Shown here: one piece after another, positions 11,345 through 23,373 of the stretch
Position numbering within the stretch: the first letter of the stretch is position 1
Layout of the letters: every line of letters begins with the position of its first letter
Source of the DNA: Diphasiastrum complanatum
Lineage: Eukaryota; Streptophyta; Lycopodiopsida; Lycopodiales; Lycopodiaceae
DNA: 64,000 bases
Direction: 5' to 3'
Assembly (NCBI GenBank): GCA_029204225.1
Contig: MU832210.1
Span: 1 to 64,000, forward strand
The notes under the pieces: model-generated
Database searches by the model: none
The model's input: the letters and a program-made list of their open reading frames with translations, nothing else
Told to the model about the DNA's origin: nothing
Translations under genes and position numbers: made by a program

Positions 11345-11935
11345 AATTTTTTGAAATATATATATTTTTTAGCTGAGGAATTTTCTGCGAATTTTGACTG
11401 CCTATAACTTTTTAATTGTAACTCGGAACTAGGTCATCTAGGATGCCCTTGTGAAGCTCTCATTGAGCTCTTTCTAGTGGCACCATGTTCGTCTTGATTG
11501 GAGCTACGATTAAGAAGTTAGATTGTTTTTTAAAAAAACCTGATATCGATTCAACACACGGATGATGTGTTTGACCAATTAGATAGCACATCTGTGCATT
11601 GAACCAATATTAGGGTTTGAAAAGCTCTCACACCATCACCTGGAAATACAAAGGAGAAGTGAATGAGCACAAACTAGTGCATTTATGCCCGCCGGTTTCA
11701 AATGCCAGTTGCACATTTTTTCAAGGGCGTGGGACCTCTCTGAGCATTTTTCAAAGGGAAAAATGTGCAATATTATCACATTTGCTTATGGAAATTAAGG
11801 CTATATGTTAACCATATAAGCTGGGTAGCGGGCAGTGTTGGAATCATTAAAAATGAGCATAGATGCTGCCGGAAGTTTTCTCTGTCTTGTTAATCTGTCT
11901 TTATAGTCAAACTTCTTAAAGGGCCCATATTGAGC
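11345..11935. other. No gene; small direct repeats only
   Basis: TTGAGCTCTTTC occurs near 11240 and 11461, and AACCRATATTAGGGTT near 11328 and 11604, so a short duplicated unit may span 11240-11620. Nothing else is recognised. Confidence 0.4.
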
Positions 11936-11939
11936 CCAT

Positions 11940-13114
11940 ATTTTTCCTAATGTAACAGTTTCGTCGAAATCCGTCGCGTTTAAAATCCGTTAGAGTCCGA
12001 CAACAAGCCCAAAATCTGCAACCAGCCGGCAATGTGGGACATCGGACTCTGACGACCACCTCTGAAGACCAATAGGGACGCGACATTTAAAATTCATCGG
12101 AATCCGACATATTTTGTTTTTTCCTTCGGATTTCGACATTTTTATTTCTTTTGAAATTTGATGGATTCTTTTTTTACATTGGAATCCGACAAATTTTTTA
12201 TTTTTTATTTATTTTTAAATGTGTCGGATTTCAAACTTGTTGAGATAATAGTGTATTAATAGTATTATATGTGATTCAAAAGGAAGAGAAATGATGCTCA
12301 TAAAATCCTAAACCTTGAAATGTATAAAAAATATTACATTACCTGAACCTTGACTCTCTCTATCTCTCTCTCTTCATGCACACATGGATATCAATGAAGC
12401 CTTAAAAAATAGATGAAAGTGTCATGATAGTACTATGTGTGAAAATAAAGATGAAAGAAGGTTCATGCTGTACATAAGAGTGCTTAGAATTTAAACCCTA
12501 AAATCTACAAAGAACATAAAATTAAATCAAACCCCTCTATTTGTATTTTTCTTGCTCTCTCTGTCTCTCACACACATCCTTATCTTCCTCTCTCACTCTC
12601 TCACAATCATACATCACAAAGACAACTAGTTGTTTACAAGGAAGATAGTATATAAGAAAAAGCTACATCAAAGAAAGAAATCTTAGTTACACATAATAAT
12701 CATACTTGGATTGAGACAAATGAAATTGATAGAGTTGAGAAGAAGTGCCAAAAGCCGATCTTTAACAATCTCCTGCAAGAATAAAAATAAAAGAAATCTA
12801 AAAAATGACGTGACTTTGAGAATGGTCACGAATTTCAGATTCCGACATCCGCTTTTCACTTTTTTTTTTATTCACAGACAAGTGAGGCATCGATTAAAAA
12901 GTTGCAGTGTCTTGTTATGGGATGTCAGATTCCGACATATTTATTGTCCGTCGAAATCCGACAACCGTAAAATTTTTCGACAAAATTTTTGTTTTTTTTG
13001 TTTTTTTTTTTGTGTCAGATTTCGAGGTGTTATTATGTCGGATTTAGACGGATTATGAAATTTTTTTAAATTCGTTGGAACCTTGTGTCAAAAATCACGC
13101 ATTTTGTTGTTGTG
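11940..13114. mobile_element. CACTA-like non-autonomous DNA transposon with subterminal motif clusters
   Basis: The right terminus, read inward, is CACAACAACAAAATGCGTGA, ending at 13114, close to the CACTACAAsAAAA ends of plant CACTA (En/Spm) elements. About 13 copies of a TCGGATTTCGAC / GTCGAAATCCGA motif, in both orientations, cluster at 11955-12240 and 12835-13045, as expected of CACTA subterminal repeats bound by transposase. No transposase is seen. The left terminus is not found, so it is truncated or I have missed it. The plus frame at 12711-13058 is not credible as a gene. Confidence 0.5.
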
Positions 13115-13735
13115 ATTTTGTTGTACTTGGATCCACATGTGTGAAAGACATTGTGTTGTTGTTGTTGTGTACATACATGGATAGTATTATATCAGATCTT
13201 AGTGATTATGATCAGATCTTCATGTATTTCCAAGTTCTAGCATGGTAGATACATGATTTCTAGCTTGTAGATGAATTTAGATGTACATCCAAATTTAGTC
13301 AAATATCTAATTATCTAGTCAGCATGTTTTGGATCTGATTATTTCACATTTTATTGTCATGGAGAAATTCTCTATTGGAGTATGCATCTAAGAGATTGGC
13401 AGCATCTGTGCTAACACAGAGAAAAATAAAAAGAGAAAAATAAAACTCTGTGGCATGTGTTTTGTAAGTCCACGTATGAATGTCTGTTAATAAACTTTCG
13501 TTGTGGCATGTGTTTTGTAAGCCCATGAGTAGAAGCCTAAATAATAATAAAATAGCTTAAACTTAGATTTAGAACTTAGACTTAAGAAACTTAAGATTAG
13601 AAATATTTTGTCTTAAGTTTTACTGAGTTAAGAAACTTTGAAATTCTAAATCCTAAGTCAGAAGTTTTAGAAAGGCTAGAAATAGATTAGTCCTATAAGT
13701 TAGTGGATACTTATGGAAGAGCCTGTAGAACAACT
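13115..13735. other. No gene recognised
   Basis: Contains GGCATGTGTTTTGTAAGyCCA twice (about 13453 and 13505) and TTAAG-rich AT sequence. Nothing else identifiable. Confidence 0.5.
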
Positions 13736-14541
13736 GATCAAATAAATTTTGATTCTACTAACAAGGCACACAATTTACTTGACAAAAGATAAGAAACAAA
13801 CACAAACTCAAAACATTTTTATTCGTGATCAACCTCGAAGGATTTGCAAACTTTGTCTTGCAGTCAACTCGAAAGATTCGCGAAATAGTTACTAGTAGAA
13901 GCTCGTGGCTTTCTTGTTGAAGCTCGAAAGATTCGCAAACAGAACCTGTTATGAAAATATTCTGTTTCAGTTCGAACCTCAGATGTCGTAAAATTGTCAC
14001 AAACAATTCGGAAATGTTTTGGAATCTACTTCAGGCTCAGAGATTGTCGTCTGTCATGAACAATTCACAAAACATGAAGCTGAGATGAAGAGATAAACTG
14101 TCGCAAAATATTTGCAAACATAAATTATTCGACCCTTGAAAATGAAGCATCTATTTGAATATTAAACAGTTAGATCTACTATTACAGAATTGAAAGGCCA
14201 AAAGACCTGTCCTGTAGCAATATAAATACATGTACACTACTCGTCGTAAGTAACTCATTCAATCAGAGACACAACAGTGAGATAAGACAGCAAAAGATCT
14301 ATATTGAGTCGGATTCAGAATTATAAATTCATATTTGATCAATAGTTTCTAATTGTCTAAAAGTATCTTAAGTTGTCTCTTGCCTCTGCATATAATTTTC
14401 GCACGCATATTCAATAAGAACTAATACTATTCTATTAGTATATAGATCAGATATAATTCCAATTGAAGACACTGATATTAGTTTGATTTATTCAAACTTT
14501 CATCGTGTTCTCTGTGGAAAAATAATTATCATTTTTCCTAC
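13736..14541 (+). mobile_element. Possible LTR-like segment with TATA and CGCGAA motifs
   Basis: CTCGAAAGATTCGCGAAA-type motifs recur at 13835-13945. A TATA-like AATATAAATACA lies near 14219, and the stretch ends TTTTTCCTACA near 14541, an LTR-like end. Similar TTCGCGAA motifs occur at 25.85-26.0 kb. There is no PBS after the end and no matching copy, so the assignment is weak. Confidence 0.2.
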
Positions 14542-15076
14542 AGATCCACTTTGCCATAAAAGGAGAGGTATTTGCCTTGTAAACAAGAGAGGTATTTTTC
14601 TTGTAAACAACACTTTGAGATTATGCTAAATTGCTCTCCATTTGAGAAGTCATTCTATTTCTCTATGTTCCCATTGGAGGTGCATAGCTTGAGGGAAGGT
14701 GCTTGGGCCTCCTCTTGCCTCCTTTCATTGGTTTTTTATTGTGGCATGTTTTTATTCGCTTTATACTTATTTTAGCTGCAATCTATCATTCTCAATCCCT
14801 TTGGGTGTTAATCTAGGATTTAGTTTAATCACCTTGCTAGTTGGGTAAGCCTTAGTAAGATTTTGTATTTTGTCATCTTAGATAGTTTCATTTCCATTTC
14901 GAGCACTAGTTGGATAAGCCTTAGTGCTTCCATCATTGTTTTTATTTTCGCATTTCCGTTTAAAGCTTAGTAGGAACTTAGAGAGTGGACGATCCTCCCT
15001 ATACTACATTGTATCGTAAGTAGATCTAGCCAACATACACAAATCAGATTTACTTTCAACATTGGCGTCGTTGTGC
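14542..15076 (+). mobile_element. Gypsy LTR 3' end plus primer-binding site
   Basis: The sequence ends ..TACTTTCAACA at 15061, followed by TTGGCGTCGTTGTGC, which resembles the TGGCGCCGTTGCC primer-binding site of plant gypsy (Tat/Athila-type) elements. CTAGTTGGRTAAGCCTTAGT is repeated at about 14838 and 14908 inside. The LTR start is not located. The gypsy-type gag scrap at 15982 lies downstream in the same orientation, supporting the call. Confidence 0.5.
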
Positions 15077-15981
15077 TTTCTAAGTATTTTTTATCTAGCT
15101 TCTTTTTCTTTTGGTTTTTTTTCGCCTCCGTGTTGTGTGTTTGCTTGTTTGCTTGCTTTCTATCTTCCAACCACAACATGACTCTTCTCTCCAGGTCCTA
15201 CACGAGCTATGGAGCAACTTATCAGGCCGAGGGGGGGGGGAAGCAACAAAAGTGTCAACTTGGGCATTTTCTTTGAAAAGAGATGACCCAAGTGACATTT
15301 TTTACAACCAAACAGGTATATCAAAATTCACCGGTCTACAGCCCTAACAGATTCTGATCTTTCATTTTATCACCTCCACGAATTTTGACCATGGTCAGAT
15401 TATGAGAAAATAGCCTGATATATTATCAAAATCTCTTATTTCTCACCCAAATCTTTGTTTTAGAATTCGCCAACTTCACTGAGGCTAGATCTAATCAAGA
15501 TCAGTGCTCCAACGGCTCCGCAAATTTTATCTCAGAGATTTTACTTGTTTTCTGTTTAAAAGTCATTTTTTTTCCATATTTGTCAATAAAACCTCTATAT
15601 TAGAAATCGCCATCCAGCCTACAAAATCGTCCTCAATGAGCATGAATTCTTTGTCCCACCTGCAAATTCTAACGGTACAAAATTTTGTAAAAATATAAAA
15701 AAATTAATATTCTAGTAGACAACAGTCCCTGTCAGAATTTGCGAGTTTTACAGTTCAATTTATTTGTCTTTTCACGATTTCTCAGCCTGTCTGTGAATTC
15801 TATTACAACCATAAAGACCAGTTTTTTGTCCCACACTCTCCATTCTATAAGCAAACTATTTTTTTGTCCTTTTTGCCAAGTATAGTACTGACTTGATCCT
15901 CTGTATTGTTACTCTCATCCACACTCTACATCATGTCTCATAATTGTGCTGAATCTTCCAACCCTGCGACTCCACGACTAG
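15077..15981 (+). other. Leader of a gypsy element, non-coding
   Basis: Lies between the PBS and the gag scrap. T-rich, with a G9-10 run near 15231-15240. Overlapping openings on both strands at 15073-15347 are not credible as genes. Confidence 0.35.
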
Positions 15982-16162
15982 AGTGCACGAATCGATGCAC
16001 CAAAGTACGATGGAGAATCTGACCCCGTCCTTTTTTCTCCAAGACTTTGACAATGCATGCCGTTTCTATGGAGATACCTCAGACTTTGTCATCTGCAAAA
16101 TTCGAGTCACTAAAGACATGCAAATCAATGACATCTCCTCTATAGAGAATTTCATGATCTAG
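15982..16162 (+). pseudogene. Gypsy gag fragment
   Basis: The plus strand reads ARIDAPKYDGESDPVLFLQD then FDNACRFYGDTSDFVICK, the N-terminal pattern of plant gypsy gag (variants of F.G..DP..FL..F...). It stops at TAG 16160-16162, which is also about where the oppositely oriented copia C begins, so the element was cut by that insertion or by deletion. Confidence 0.6.
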
Positions 16163-17139
16163 ATTACTCGAGATGTATCTCAAGATCCTTTTAGCATTTT
16201 TCCAATGTATAACTAAGGCCTTGCATATATTGACTTAGGCTACACACACTAAAGCATAGATTAGGCCTAGTTATGGAGATCCACACTAAGGATTGCCTAT
16301 AAAGAGTGATGTCCATAAAGGACACTTCATCACTTTTATTTAGCACTTTTGCATTTTGCTCCATTGGTGTTTCTACATGCTTGCAATCTTGCATCTTGAA
16401 TCTATTGAGCAAACTTTGAGCATACTTAGTTTCACTAATAAAGATGAAATATGAACCTCTAAGTACTTCTATGCCCAATATAAAGTGAAGTTGACCAAGA
16501 TCTACCATCTTTAATTCTAGTGATAGATTTTTCTTGGTTTTCCCAATACCATCAATGTTATCATCACTAAGGATGATGTCATCTACATAAATCAATAAAG
16601 GTACAATGCCATTTACATCATAAATTATGTACAACGTTGGATCATATTCACTTTGAGTGAATCCAATAGAAACTCAGAAATCATGAAGACTTGAATTCCA
16701 AGACATTGATGCTTGCCTCAAACCATATAAGCTCCTTTGAAGATGACATACTTTACCTTCCATCTCGAACTTGATGAAGCCTTGGGGCTGCTCCATGAAG
16801 ATATCTTCTTCCAAATAACCATTTAAGAATGCATTAGAAACATCCATTTAAAAGAGCATCCAACCAAAATGTGAAGCAAGTGCAAAGTAACCTTATTGTG
16901 ACCATCTTGGCCACAGGTACAAAGGTTTCTTCAAAATCTATGCCCTTTGCTTGAGCATATTCTTTGGCAACTAAATTTGACTTGTGTTTGCTTATACTTC
17001 CATCAAGATTGAGTTTTAGCTTAGAAACCCATTTACCTCCAATCACATTCTTAAGATTAGATACTGAAGCTGGAAGACTAAGTTCACAGGAGAGAAGTAC
17101 GTACACATGAAGGTTCTTCAAAACTTGAATTAAATACAA
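16163..17139 (-). pseudogene. Copia C: reverse transcriptase
   Basis: Minus strand, from high to low coordinates: [53 protein letters not shown], then (frame broken at about 16835) IFMEQPQGFIKFEMEGKV, SLYGLRQASMSWN, and the catalytic box LLIYVDDIILSDDN with LGQLHFILGIEV. It then reads MQDCKHVETPMEQN and ends near SLSQYMQ. The YVDD is intact, but stops and frame changes interrupt the chain and RNase H is missing. Opposite in orientation to the flanking gypsy gag scrap. Confidence 0.9.
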
Positions 17140-18200
17140 AGGATGAAGATGGATTACCCTCAGCTTGCTTCCCCTTGTCTTGGTATGTGAGCCTCAATGG
17201 CTCCATTCTTATCCTTGATGATCTTCTTGGAGTTATTGGTTCACTTGGCTCTAGCTCCTCCTCAAGATCTATGGCATCTTGATCATCGGCTACCTCCCTC
17301 TTGATAGGTGATTTGGTTGAATCATCAACAAGTTTATGCATCTTATCCTCATAAAAAATGATATCTTTAGAAACCACAAACTTGTTTGAAGATGAAATGT
17401 ATACCTTATATCCCTTGCTTGCTTTGCCATACCCGAGCATGATACCTATGATTGATGATGGATCTTCCTTGGTCCTTGTCTCCAAAGGTGTATGCACATA
17501 GCAAATGCATCCAAACACCTTTAAGTCCTTGAGAATTGGCTTCTTCCCATACAAGACTTCGAATGGTGTTTTGCCTTCAATAGAGCTACATGGAACTCTA
17601 TTCATCAAATGGTTAGCACAAGTGAGAGCTTCTCCCCAAAAAGATTCTGGTAAACATGCATCAATCCTTAAGGCTTTAGAACATTCACACAATGTCTTAT
17701 TCCTCCTCTTGGCTATCCCATTTTGTTGAGGGGTGTAGGGACAAGATTATTCTTTTTTAATCCCTTCTTGATCACAAAAATCTTTAAATGCATTGGAGAT
17801 ATTTTCTCCACCATCATCACTTCTAAAACTTTTGATCTTGTAATCAAGATGCTTCTCAACAAATGCTTTGAACTTAAGAAAGCTTTTAAATACTTGTGCT
17901 TTAGATGAAAGTAAAAATACCCAACAAAACTTTGAGTAGTCATCTATGAATGTAACAAACATGGTGGCACCTCCATTGGACATTGTACTTGCAAAGTGTA
18001 CATCCTAATGGATCAACTCAAATTAATGAGTTGTCTTTGTGATTGAACTTGAGAAGGGCTTCTTATGTGCTTTTGAGAGAACACATGCTTCACACATTTT
18101 TTCTTCTTTTTCCAAGGATCTTAGAAGTCCTAAGGCAAGCTTCTTTTTTCACATGACCTCCATGGATTTTGAGTTGATGTGACCAATGTGAAAAATAGCC
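17084..18200 (-). pseudogene. Copia C: integrase
   Basis: Minus strand: GHINSKSMEVM, MCEACVLSKAHKKPFSSS (GAG-pre-integrase CxxC), then GGATMFVTFIDDYSKFCWVF, YKIKSFRSDDGGENISNAFK (second catalytic Asp in SDDGGE), AKRRNKTLCECSKALRIDAC (usual GVAERKN with Lys where the catalytic Glu is expected), FWGEALTCANHLMNRVP, TPFEVLYGKKP and FGCICYVHTPLE. Several frame changes (about 17713, 17750) and stops. It leads into the RT with a short overlap. Same family as copia D (43.2-44.5 kb). The 5' end is lost near LTR X. Confidence 0.9.
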
Positions 18201-18426
18201 TATTTTGGCAAATCTAGCCATGTAGAACTTTGTAAATATTGTGTATAATTGGGTTTGACACATGGAAGGTCAAGATGACACATGGCAAACCCACTCCTAA
18301 TATAGGTTAGGTCAAGTCAAGAGAGTTGGTCATGTCTATTTGGTGGTCATCCCTACTTTATAGGATAGTACACCTAAGTTTAAGGTGAAAAATTGACCTA
18401 CTAGCTACCTACCAAGCATAACTCTA

Positions 18427-18883
18427 CGATCTAGGTTAGGGTTTCATTTTAGGGCAAGAAGAGTGAGTTAACTTCCTTATTACATGCTGGAAATCCACCT
18501 AACTTCAAGAAGGAAGTCAAATTTGCTATGTTTCCAAGCTCCCATAGTGAGAAGATAGAATATGTTTGGAGCTCATTGGTAATCTCAAGCTAGTTCACTA
18601 TGTACATTGAGTTTTTGTGATCCAAATACAACCAAATCAATTTCCACTTGTTTCTTAGCTTGGAGGCCGTACTACAACTTGTATTACACATGTGTGGGCT
18701 CAGATTGCAATGTTGATCAATGCTTTTGATTGTTAATACTTGTTGTTTGTCAAATTGCCAATCTAGATCAACTTTTTGATGACTAGTTTTTTGGTAGATT
18801 GTTAAGCAAGCATCCAATCACTCTTGTGGATCTGTAGATCCATTTATGGTCCTAAAGTATAGTACTTTCACATGGTATCAAAG
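18427..18883 (+). mobile_element. LTR X (copy 1) and primer-binding site
   Basis: This stretch matches 51366-51783 in ordered patches (TTACATGyTGGA, TCACTATGTAC, ACACATGTGTGGG, AATCTAGATC, GGTCCwAAATAyTGTACTT). It ends ACTTTCACA at 18872, followed by TGGTATCAAAG at 18873-18883, a variant of the initiator-tRNA-Met primer-binding site used by copia elements. The true 5' boundary of the LTR may lie further left. The second copy lacks the PBS. Confidence 0.65.
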
Positions 18884-19365
18884 ACAAGTACAGGAGAATA
18901 AGATATTGATCTAATGCAAATCCATTTTTAGCAAGTTTTGGTGCTAAAGGCTAGTATTGAGAAGGCAAGCTAGAATCTTGATTGGTGAGGAGATTTGATG
19001 TCAAACTTGGTAGGGGTCCAAGTATGTACTGTCCACATGTGTGGGCACCTCTAAAACTACATTTAATGCATGGTATTCATTTGATCCAAAGAAATTCAAT
19101 TTGTGAGCTTTTGATGTAATTTTTGGTGGAAATCTTAGGATAAGCTACCAAGATTGAGTGCCATTGACTAGATTTGACATAGGGTCATGAGGAGATCAAG
19201 ATCAAAGAAGCTCTATCTTGTATATGGTGATAGATCATGTCATCATCTTTGGGGGCCCATTAGTCATCTTCTAAACCTGAATATGATTTATTTCTGATGT
19301 TAAGATTAGGTCTTACAATTGTATATAGATACATTATTGTTTTCAAGGCTAGATTTGAGGAGGAG
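18884..19365 (+). other. Short internal stretch between LTR X and LTR G, ending in a purine tract
   Basis: No coding motif. It ends TTTGAGGAGGAG immediately before the TGTG start of LTR G, as a polypurine tract would. This suggests an upstream G-family copy once shared that LTR. Confidence 0.4.
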
Positions 19366-19565
19366 TGTGAAAATTATCGAGCCGTATTTCTTTTACGAAC
19401 CCTTTGAGTGCTTTTAAGCAACTTTATCTTTGTACTCACTTATCAGTTGAATATACAGTTTGTTGAGAGCAATTATGTTGTCTTGTCTTGTTGCACTTGA
19501 CGTTGTGCTGTGGTGATTGATCCGGTCGGGTGTTTAAATTGTTTTCTTAACTTGGTATCAGAGCC
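19366..19565 (+). mobile_element. Copia G 5' LTR (186 bp) and primer-binding site
   Basis: It starts TGTGAAAATTATCGAGCC after GAGGAGGAG and ends at 19551 just before TTGGTATCAGAGCCC, a near-perfect tRNA-Met primer-binding site. At 186 bp the LTR is short for copia. The last bases (..TTCTTAAC) lack the usual CA, so the boundary could be off by a few bases. No 3' LTR copy is found in the window. Confidence 0.7.
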
Positions 19566-20806
19566 CTTGGTGGCTACAATCACCGGAAAAGAATAGAGAG
19601 CTGCAAATTCATGACGGTTTGTTGGCTAGGAAGCACAAAACCGAGTCTGTGGAGATTCGTGGAATAGCTCAAAACTGTAAGAAGATTCAGAGGCAGGGGA
19701 TTGTCAACTGAAACGAGAAGCTAAACGGAAGCATAGAGCTCCGTAGAAAGGCTGCCTAGTGTGGATTCAATTTGAAGCCAATTGAAGATCTGTTTGAAGC
19801 AGATGATTGCTAACTGTAGAGCAACCTGAGTGCAGTAGAAGGCTGCAAAAAGTTAGCTCATAAAAAACCTGAGCATAGCCCAAGAAGTCTCTCTTCTTTC
19901 ATAGTTGGGATTTCAGTAAGAAACATTGAAGATGTTTCTCCATTTACAAGTTTTTTCAGAGTTGTGAAGAGCTAGATGTGGGTGCCCTAGTAGTGCAACC
20001 CTGCTTGTAAGAAGCCGTGGGTAGCCGTGACCTCTAGAAGATGTTGGAGCAGTCTGAATCTACATCAAAAGCATAACCCCAACAGGAACTCGTGATAGAG
20101 AGGGTGAAGAGAGCCGCGGAGAGCTCGGGACAGTCGCGCGCATCCAATCATAAGGATGCATAGCGCTTGCAGGGCGCTGGTGCATGGAGGAGCAAGTTCT
20201 GTAGCTCAAAGTTGTTGAGGATCATCGAATCAGCCCAAACTGTGAGCAACGGCCACGATGAAATACTTGGGAATAGTTGCAGGCCTTTGGATGGTGAACT
20301 ACCATTGGATGGTGTGAAGAGGGCCTAAAGGGGCCTGAAGGGCAAAGGCACCCTTATTTTCATTAAAAATTTTCAAACTGAAAAAATTGTTGGGTCCCAA
20401 GTTTTTTGAAAGGTGAAGTTTCTTCACACTGAAGAAACAGTTCAAAAACCCAAATTGTCCTTATTTTCACTCCTTTAGCCTATTTTGGCCAAACGGCGAT
20501 AGCCTCCAAACGAAGGGCACCCTGACTGTACCTGCAAGTACAGTATGCCAGAACATAGTGATTGCCACAGAAGAGGTGTTTGAAGTGCGCCAAAAGTGAT
20601 TTCACCATTCCATTGGGCATGTAGCTGGGACTTGGTGATGAGAAGCATTTCGGAAAGCGATGCCAGTTTGGCTTTTAATTTGGCCAAAGAGCGGCGGGTG
20701 TCCTGGTAAGCCAAAAATTGCAAGTCATTATTTTTTATTTTTGACATCACAGTTGGCTTTGGCATACACTTTATAGCCTACAGGTGGAGTTTCAAGCAGT
20801 TTGGTA
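19566..20806 (+). other. Copia G leader, about 1.24 kb, non-coding
   Basis: Lies between the PBS and the gag ATG. No long frame is open on the plus strand; the minus opening at 20475-20765 has no known motif. Such a long leader is unusual for copia and may include unrecognised sequence. Confidence 0.5.
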
Positions 20807-21849
20807 ATGACAAACATCAATGAGGCAATTTTGGGTGATGCAAGCAAACTTGATGGGGCTTCTAACTACAACATCTAAAAATTCAAAATGAAGAGCATTT
20901 TGATGGAGAAAGAGTTATGGGAGATTGTGGCAGGTATTGAATTCCAACCAAATACCACTCCAGGTGACATGAGGGCCTTTGCTAAAAAGGCATAGAGAGC
21001 TCCTTGATCAATCTTTCAGTGAAAGACCATGTGATCACTCATATAAGTGATGCCACGACGGCTAGGGGAGCTTGGGAATCTCTTAGAATGCAATTTCAAA
21101 CTTGAAATCCAACTCGAGCCATGTTCTTGAAGTCAAGATTGAACGCAGTAAAGATGGAAGAAAGCGAATCGGTGAGATCTTTCTTCACCAGTATAAAGGA
21201 GCTGAGAGATCAACTTGTGACAATTGGAGAACCAATTAGGGACGTTGAATTGGTACATACCACAATGAGCAGTGTCTCGGAAGGGCTACAGATGTTTGTG
21301 AGTAGTTCGAGGGAGATATTGTCTACTTTTGAAGACTTCCACAGAATCATGTTGTAGAGGCAGCGTCGCGAAGTGGCGAAGTCAAGGCAAATCTCACAGG
21401 AGGATCAAGCCTTGCTTGCTAAAGGAAAGCAAAAAGGATGGACGAGGATTCCCAAGAAATCCAAGGATGATGACGACGAGGGAGAGTCATCATCAAAGGT
21501 GAAAAAGAAGAAGAAAGGCAAATGTTACTATTGTCACAAACCGGGTCATTGGGCACGCAAGTGTTACAAAAAAAAAGCGGACATAGAGGTGGTAAAAGTG
21601 AAACAAAAAGACAACATTGTCGATAATGATGGAGAAGATGACAAGACAAGTGTCTTCTCATCGGCATTGGCATTCCAGGTTGATGATGGTGCCAGATGGT
21701 TCATAGATTCAGGCGACACAAGGCATATGACTGGGAAATGTGATTGGTTTGAGAAATTCTCACCAATCCATGATGGGGATAGGGTCACTCATGCCATTGG
21801 GGAAGAATGCCAAATACAAGGTGGGCAATGTACCTGTGCAGTTTCCTGA
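20807..21849 (+). pseudogene. Copia G: gag and protease
   Basis: The ATG at 20807 gives MTNINEAILGDASKLDGASN, a typical copia gag start, then LMEKELWEIVAG, ESVRSFFTSIKELRDQL, a Lys-rich linker, the CCHC zinc knuckle CYYCHKPGHWARKC and the protease motif WFIDSGDTRHMTG (usual D-S-G-A/C-T-x-H-M; the residue after G is Asp here). Stops interrupt at codon 22, near 20995, near 21355 and elsewhere. A frame change near 21790 moves the remaining protease into another frame (FYVPGLKKSLLSVGVM). Dead element, but the domain order is conserved. Confidence 0.92.
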
Positions 21850-23103
21850 TGGTAAAATCAAGAATATCCCTAATGTGTTTTATGTTCCTGGACTCAAAAA
21901 GAGTTTGCTTTCTGTTGGAGTAATGGCAAATCAACATCTTAAGGTTGAATTTGTCAAGGATGGATGCCTTATGAGGGATATGAACCACAATCATAAAGTG
22001 GTGGCGAAAGATTAAAGAGATAGTAACTATGGCCTTTATAAATTGGATGCTGCAAAACCAGGAGCATATGGTTTGGCTATCTCAACAACATCTCAATTTG
22101 AGTTGTGGCATAGAAGACTTGGTCACTTGAACTATGGGAGCTTGAGATTGATGGCGAAGCTGAAGAGGGTAATAGGGTTACCAGCATTGTAGGATGATCA
22201 TCACGCAATATGTGAAGGATGCGTCATGGGAAAGCATCACAAGGAGACATTCAAGAAAGGTGGAGCTGCAAGAGCTAAGAAACCACTGGAACTTATTCAC
22301 AGCGACTTGTGCGGCCCAATGAAGACCATGTCATTGGGAAAAACATATTATTTTATGATTTCATAGATGATTACTCTAGAAGGACATGGATTTATTTCTT
22401 GAAGAATAAATCTGATGCTTTTGCTCGCTTCAAGGACTTCAAGACTTTGGTAGAGAACCAACTGGATGCACGGATCAAAGTTCTAAGATCTGATAGAGGG
22501 GACGAATACAAATTTGATGATTTTGAGGACTTTTGAAAAGAACACAACATCAAAAGACGATTCACACAATCACACACTCTGCATAGTAATGGTGTAGCTG
22601 AAAGGAAAAACATGACTATTATGGAGAGTGCACGCTCCATGATGAAGCAAATAGGCTTGATTGATTCACTTTGGTCGGAAGCGTGCAGTGTGGCAACGTT
22701 CTTGCAAAACAGGAGCCCTATAGTTGCGGTTCCAAATGTGACTCCCGAAGAAGCATTTACATGAATAATACCAAAAATCGACAAGTTTCGTGTCATTGGA
22801 TGTAGGGCCTATGTACATGTGCCAAAGGTAGAGCGAAAGAAATTTGATGTCAAAGCAATCAAGTGTATCTTCATCGATTATGACGAGAGGACAAAGGTGT
22901 ACAGGTGTTTTGATCCTGTAATGAACAAGATTCACATAAGTAAAGATGTGATCTTTGATGAGATGCATAGATATGAAGATGAAGACCATGCAAGTGGTGA
23001 AAGCATCAAAAGACCTCCCACAACTTTGGAAGAAGAAGATGAAGAAGATGCTCCACATGATGATGCACATGAAGATGAGAGTCGAGAGAAAGTTTATAGT
23101 TAA
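21850..23103 (+). pseudogene. Copia G: integrase
   Basis: Reads LWHRRLGHLNYGSLRLMAKL, CEGCVMGKHHKETF, KPLELIHSDLCGPM (Asp 1), a frame change near 22320, DDYSRRTWIYFLKNKSDAFA, VLRSDRGDEYKFDDFEDF (Asp 2), then after a TGA, HSNGVAERKNMTIMESARSM (catalytic Glu present). FRVIGCRAYVHVPKVERKKF and YRCFDPVMNKIHISKDVIFD follow, with an acidic tail to a stop at 23101-23103. Reverse transcriptase and RNase H are absent: the element ends here and unrelated sequence begins. Confidence 0.9.
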
Positions 23104-23149
23104 CACTAACTTAACATAACAGAGATACAATAGGCACTGAAATTGAAGT

Positions 23150-23345
23150 TGGAACTAGATTGAGAGGAGTATGAGGTGCTAGATTAGCAAACATGCTTTT
23201 AATTTCTGTAAATAGTTTATCTCATTTCGTTTGCATGTTGTTTAAAGTTTGTTTTAAATTACCGACCTTAGCTTCTAACTTGTGATATTGTTCTTTAGAA
23301 ACAAAATCATTTTCATTAAACGTCTCAAATTTCCAACTACGTCCA
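23150..23345 (-). pseudogene. Minus-strand coiled-coil remnant, unknown element
   Basis: The minus strand reads NENDFVSKEQYHKLEAKVGN followed by LKQTLNNMQTK, a stop and DKLFTEIKSMFANL. Heptad-like spacing suggests a coiled coil of the kind seen in retrotransposon gag linkers. Short, broken and unassigned. Confidence 0.3.
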
Positions 23346-23373
23346 AGCTCGTCAATGCTGTTTCCTGGGAAAA

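Noticed and set aside
22392-23130. 134- and 154-aa minus ORFs
   Set aside because: Antisense to the copia G integrase, which has clear motifs on the plus strand.
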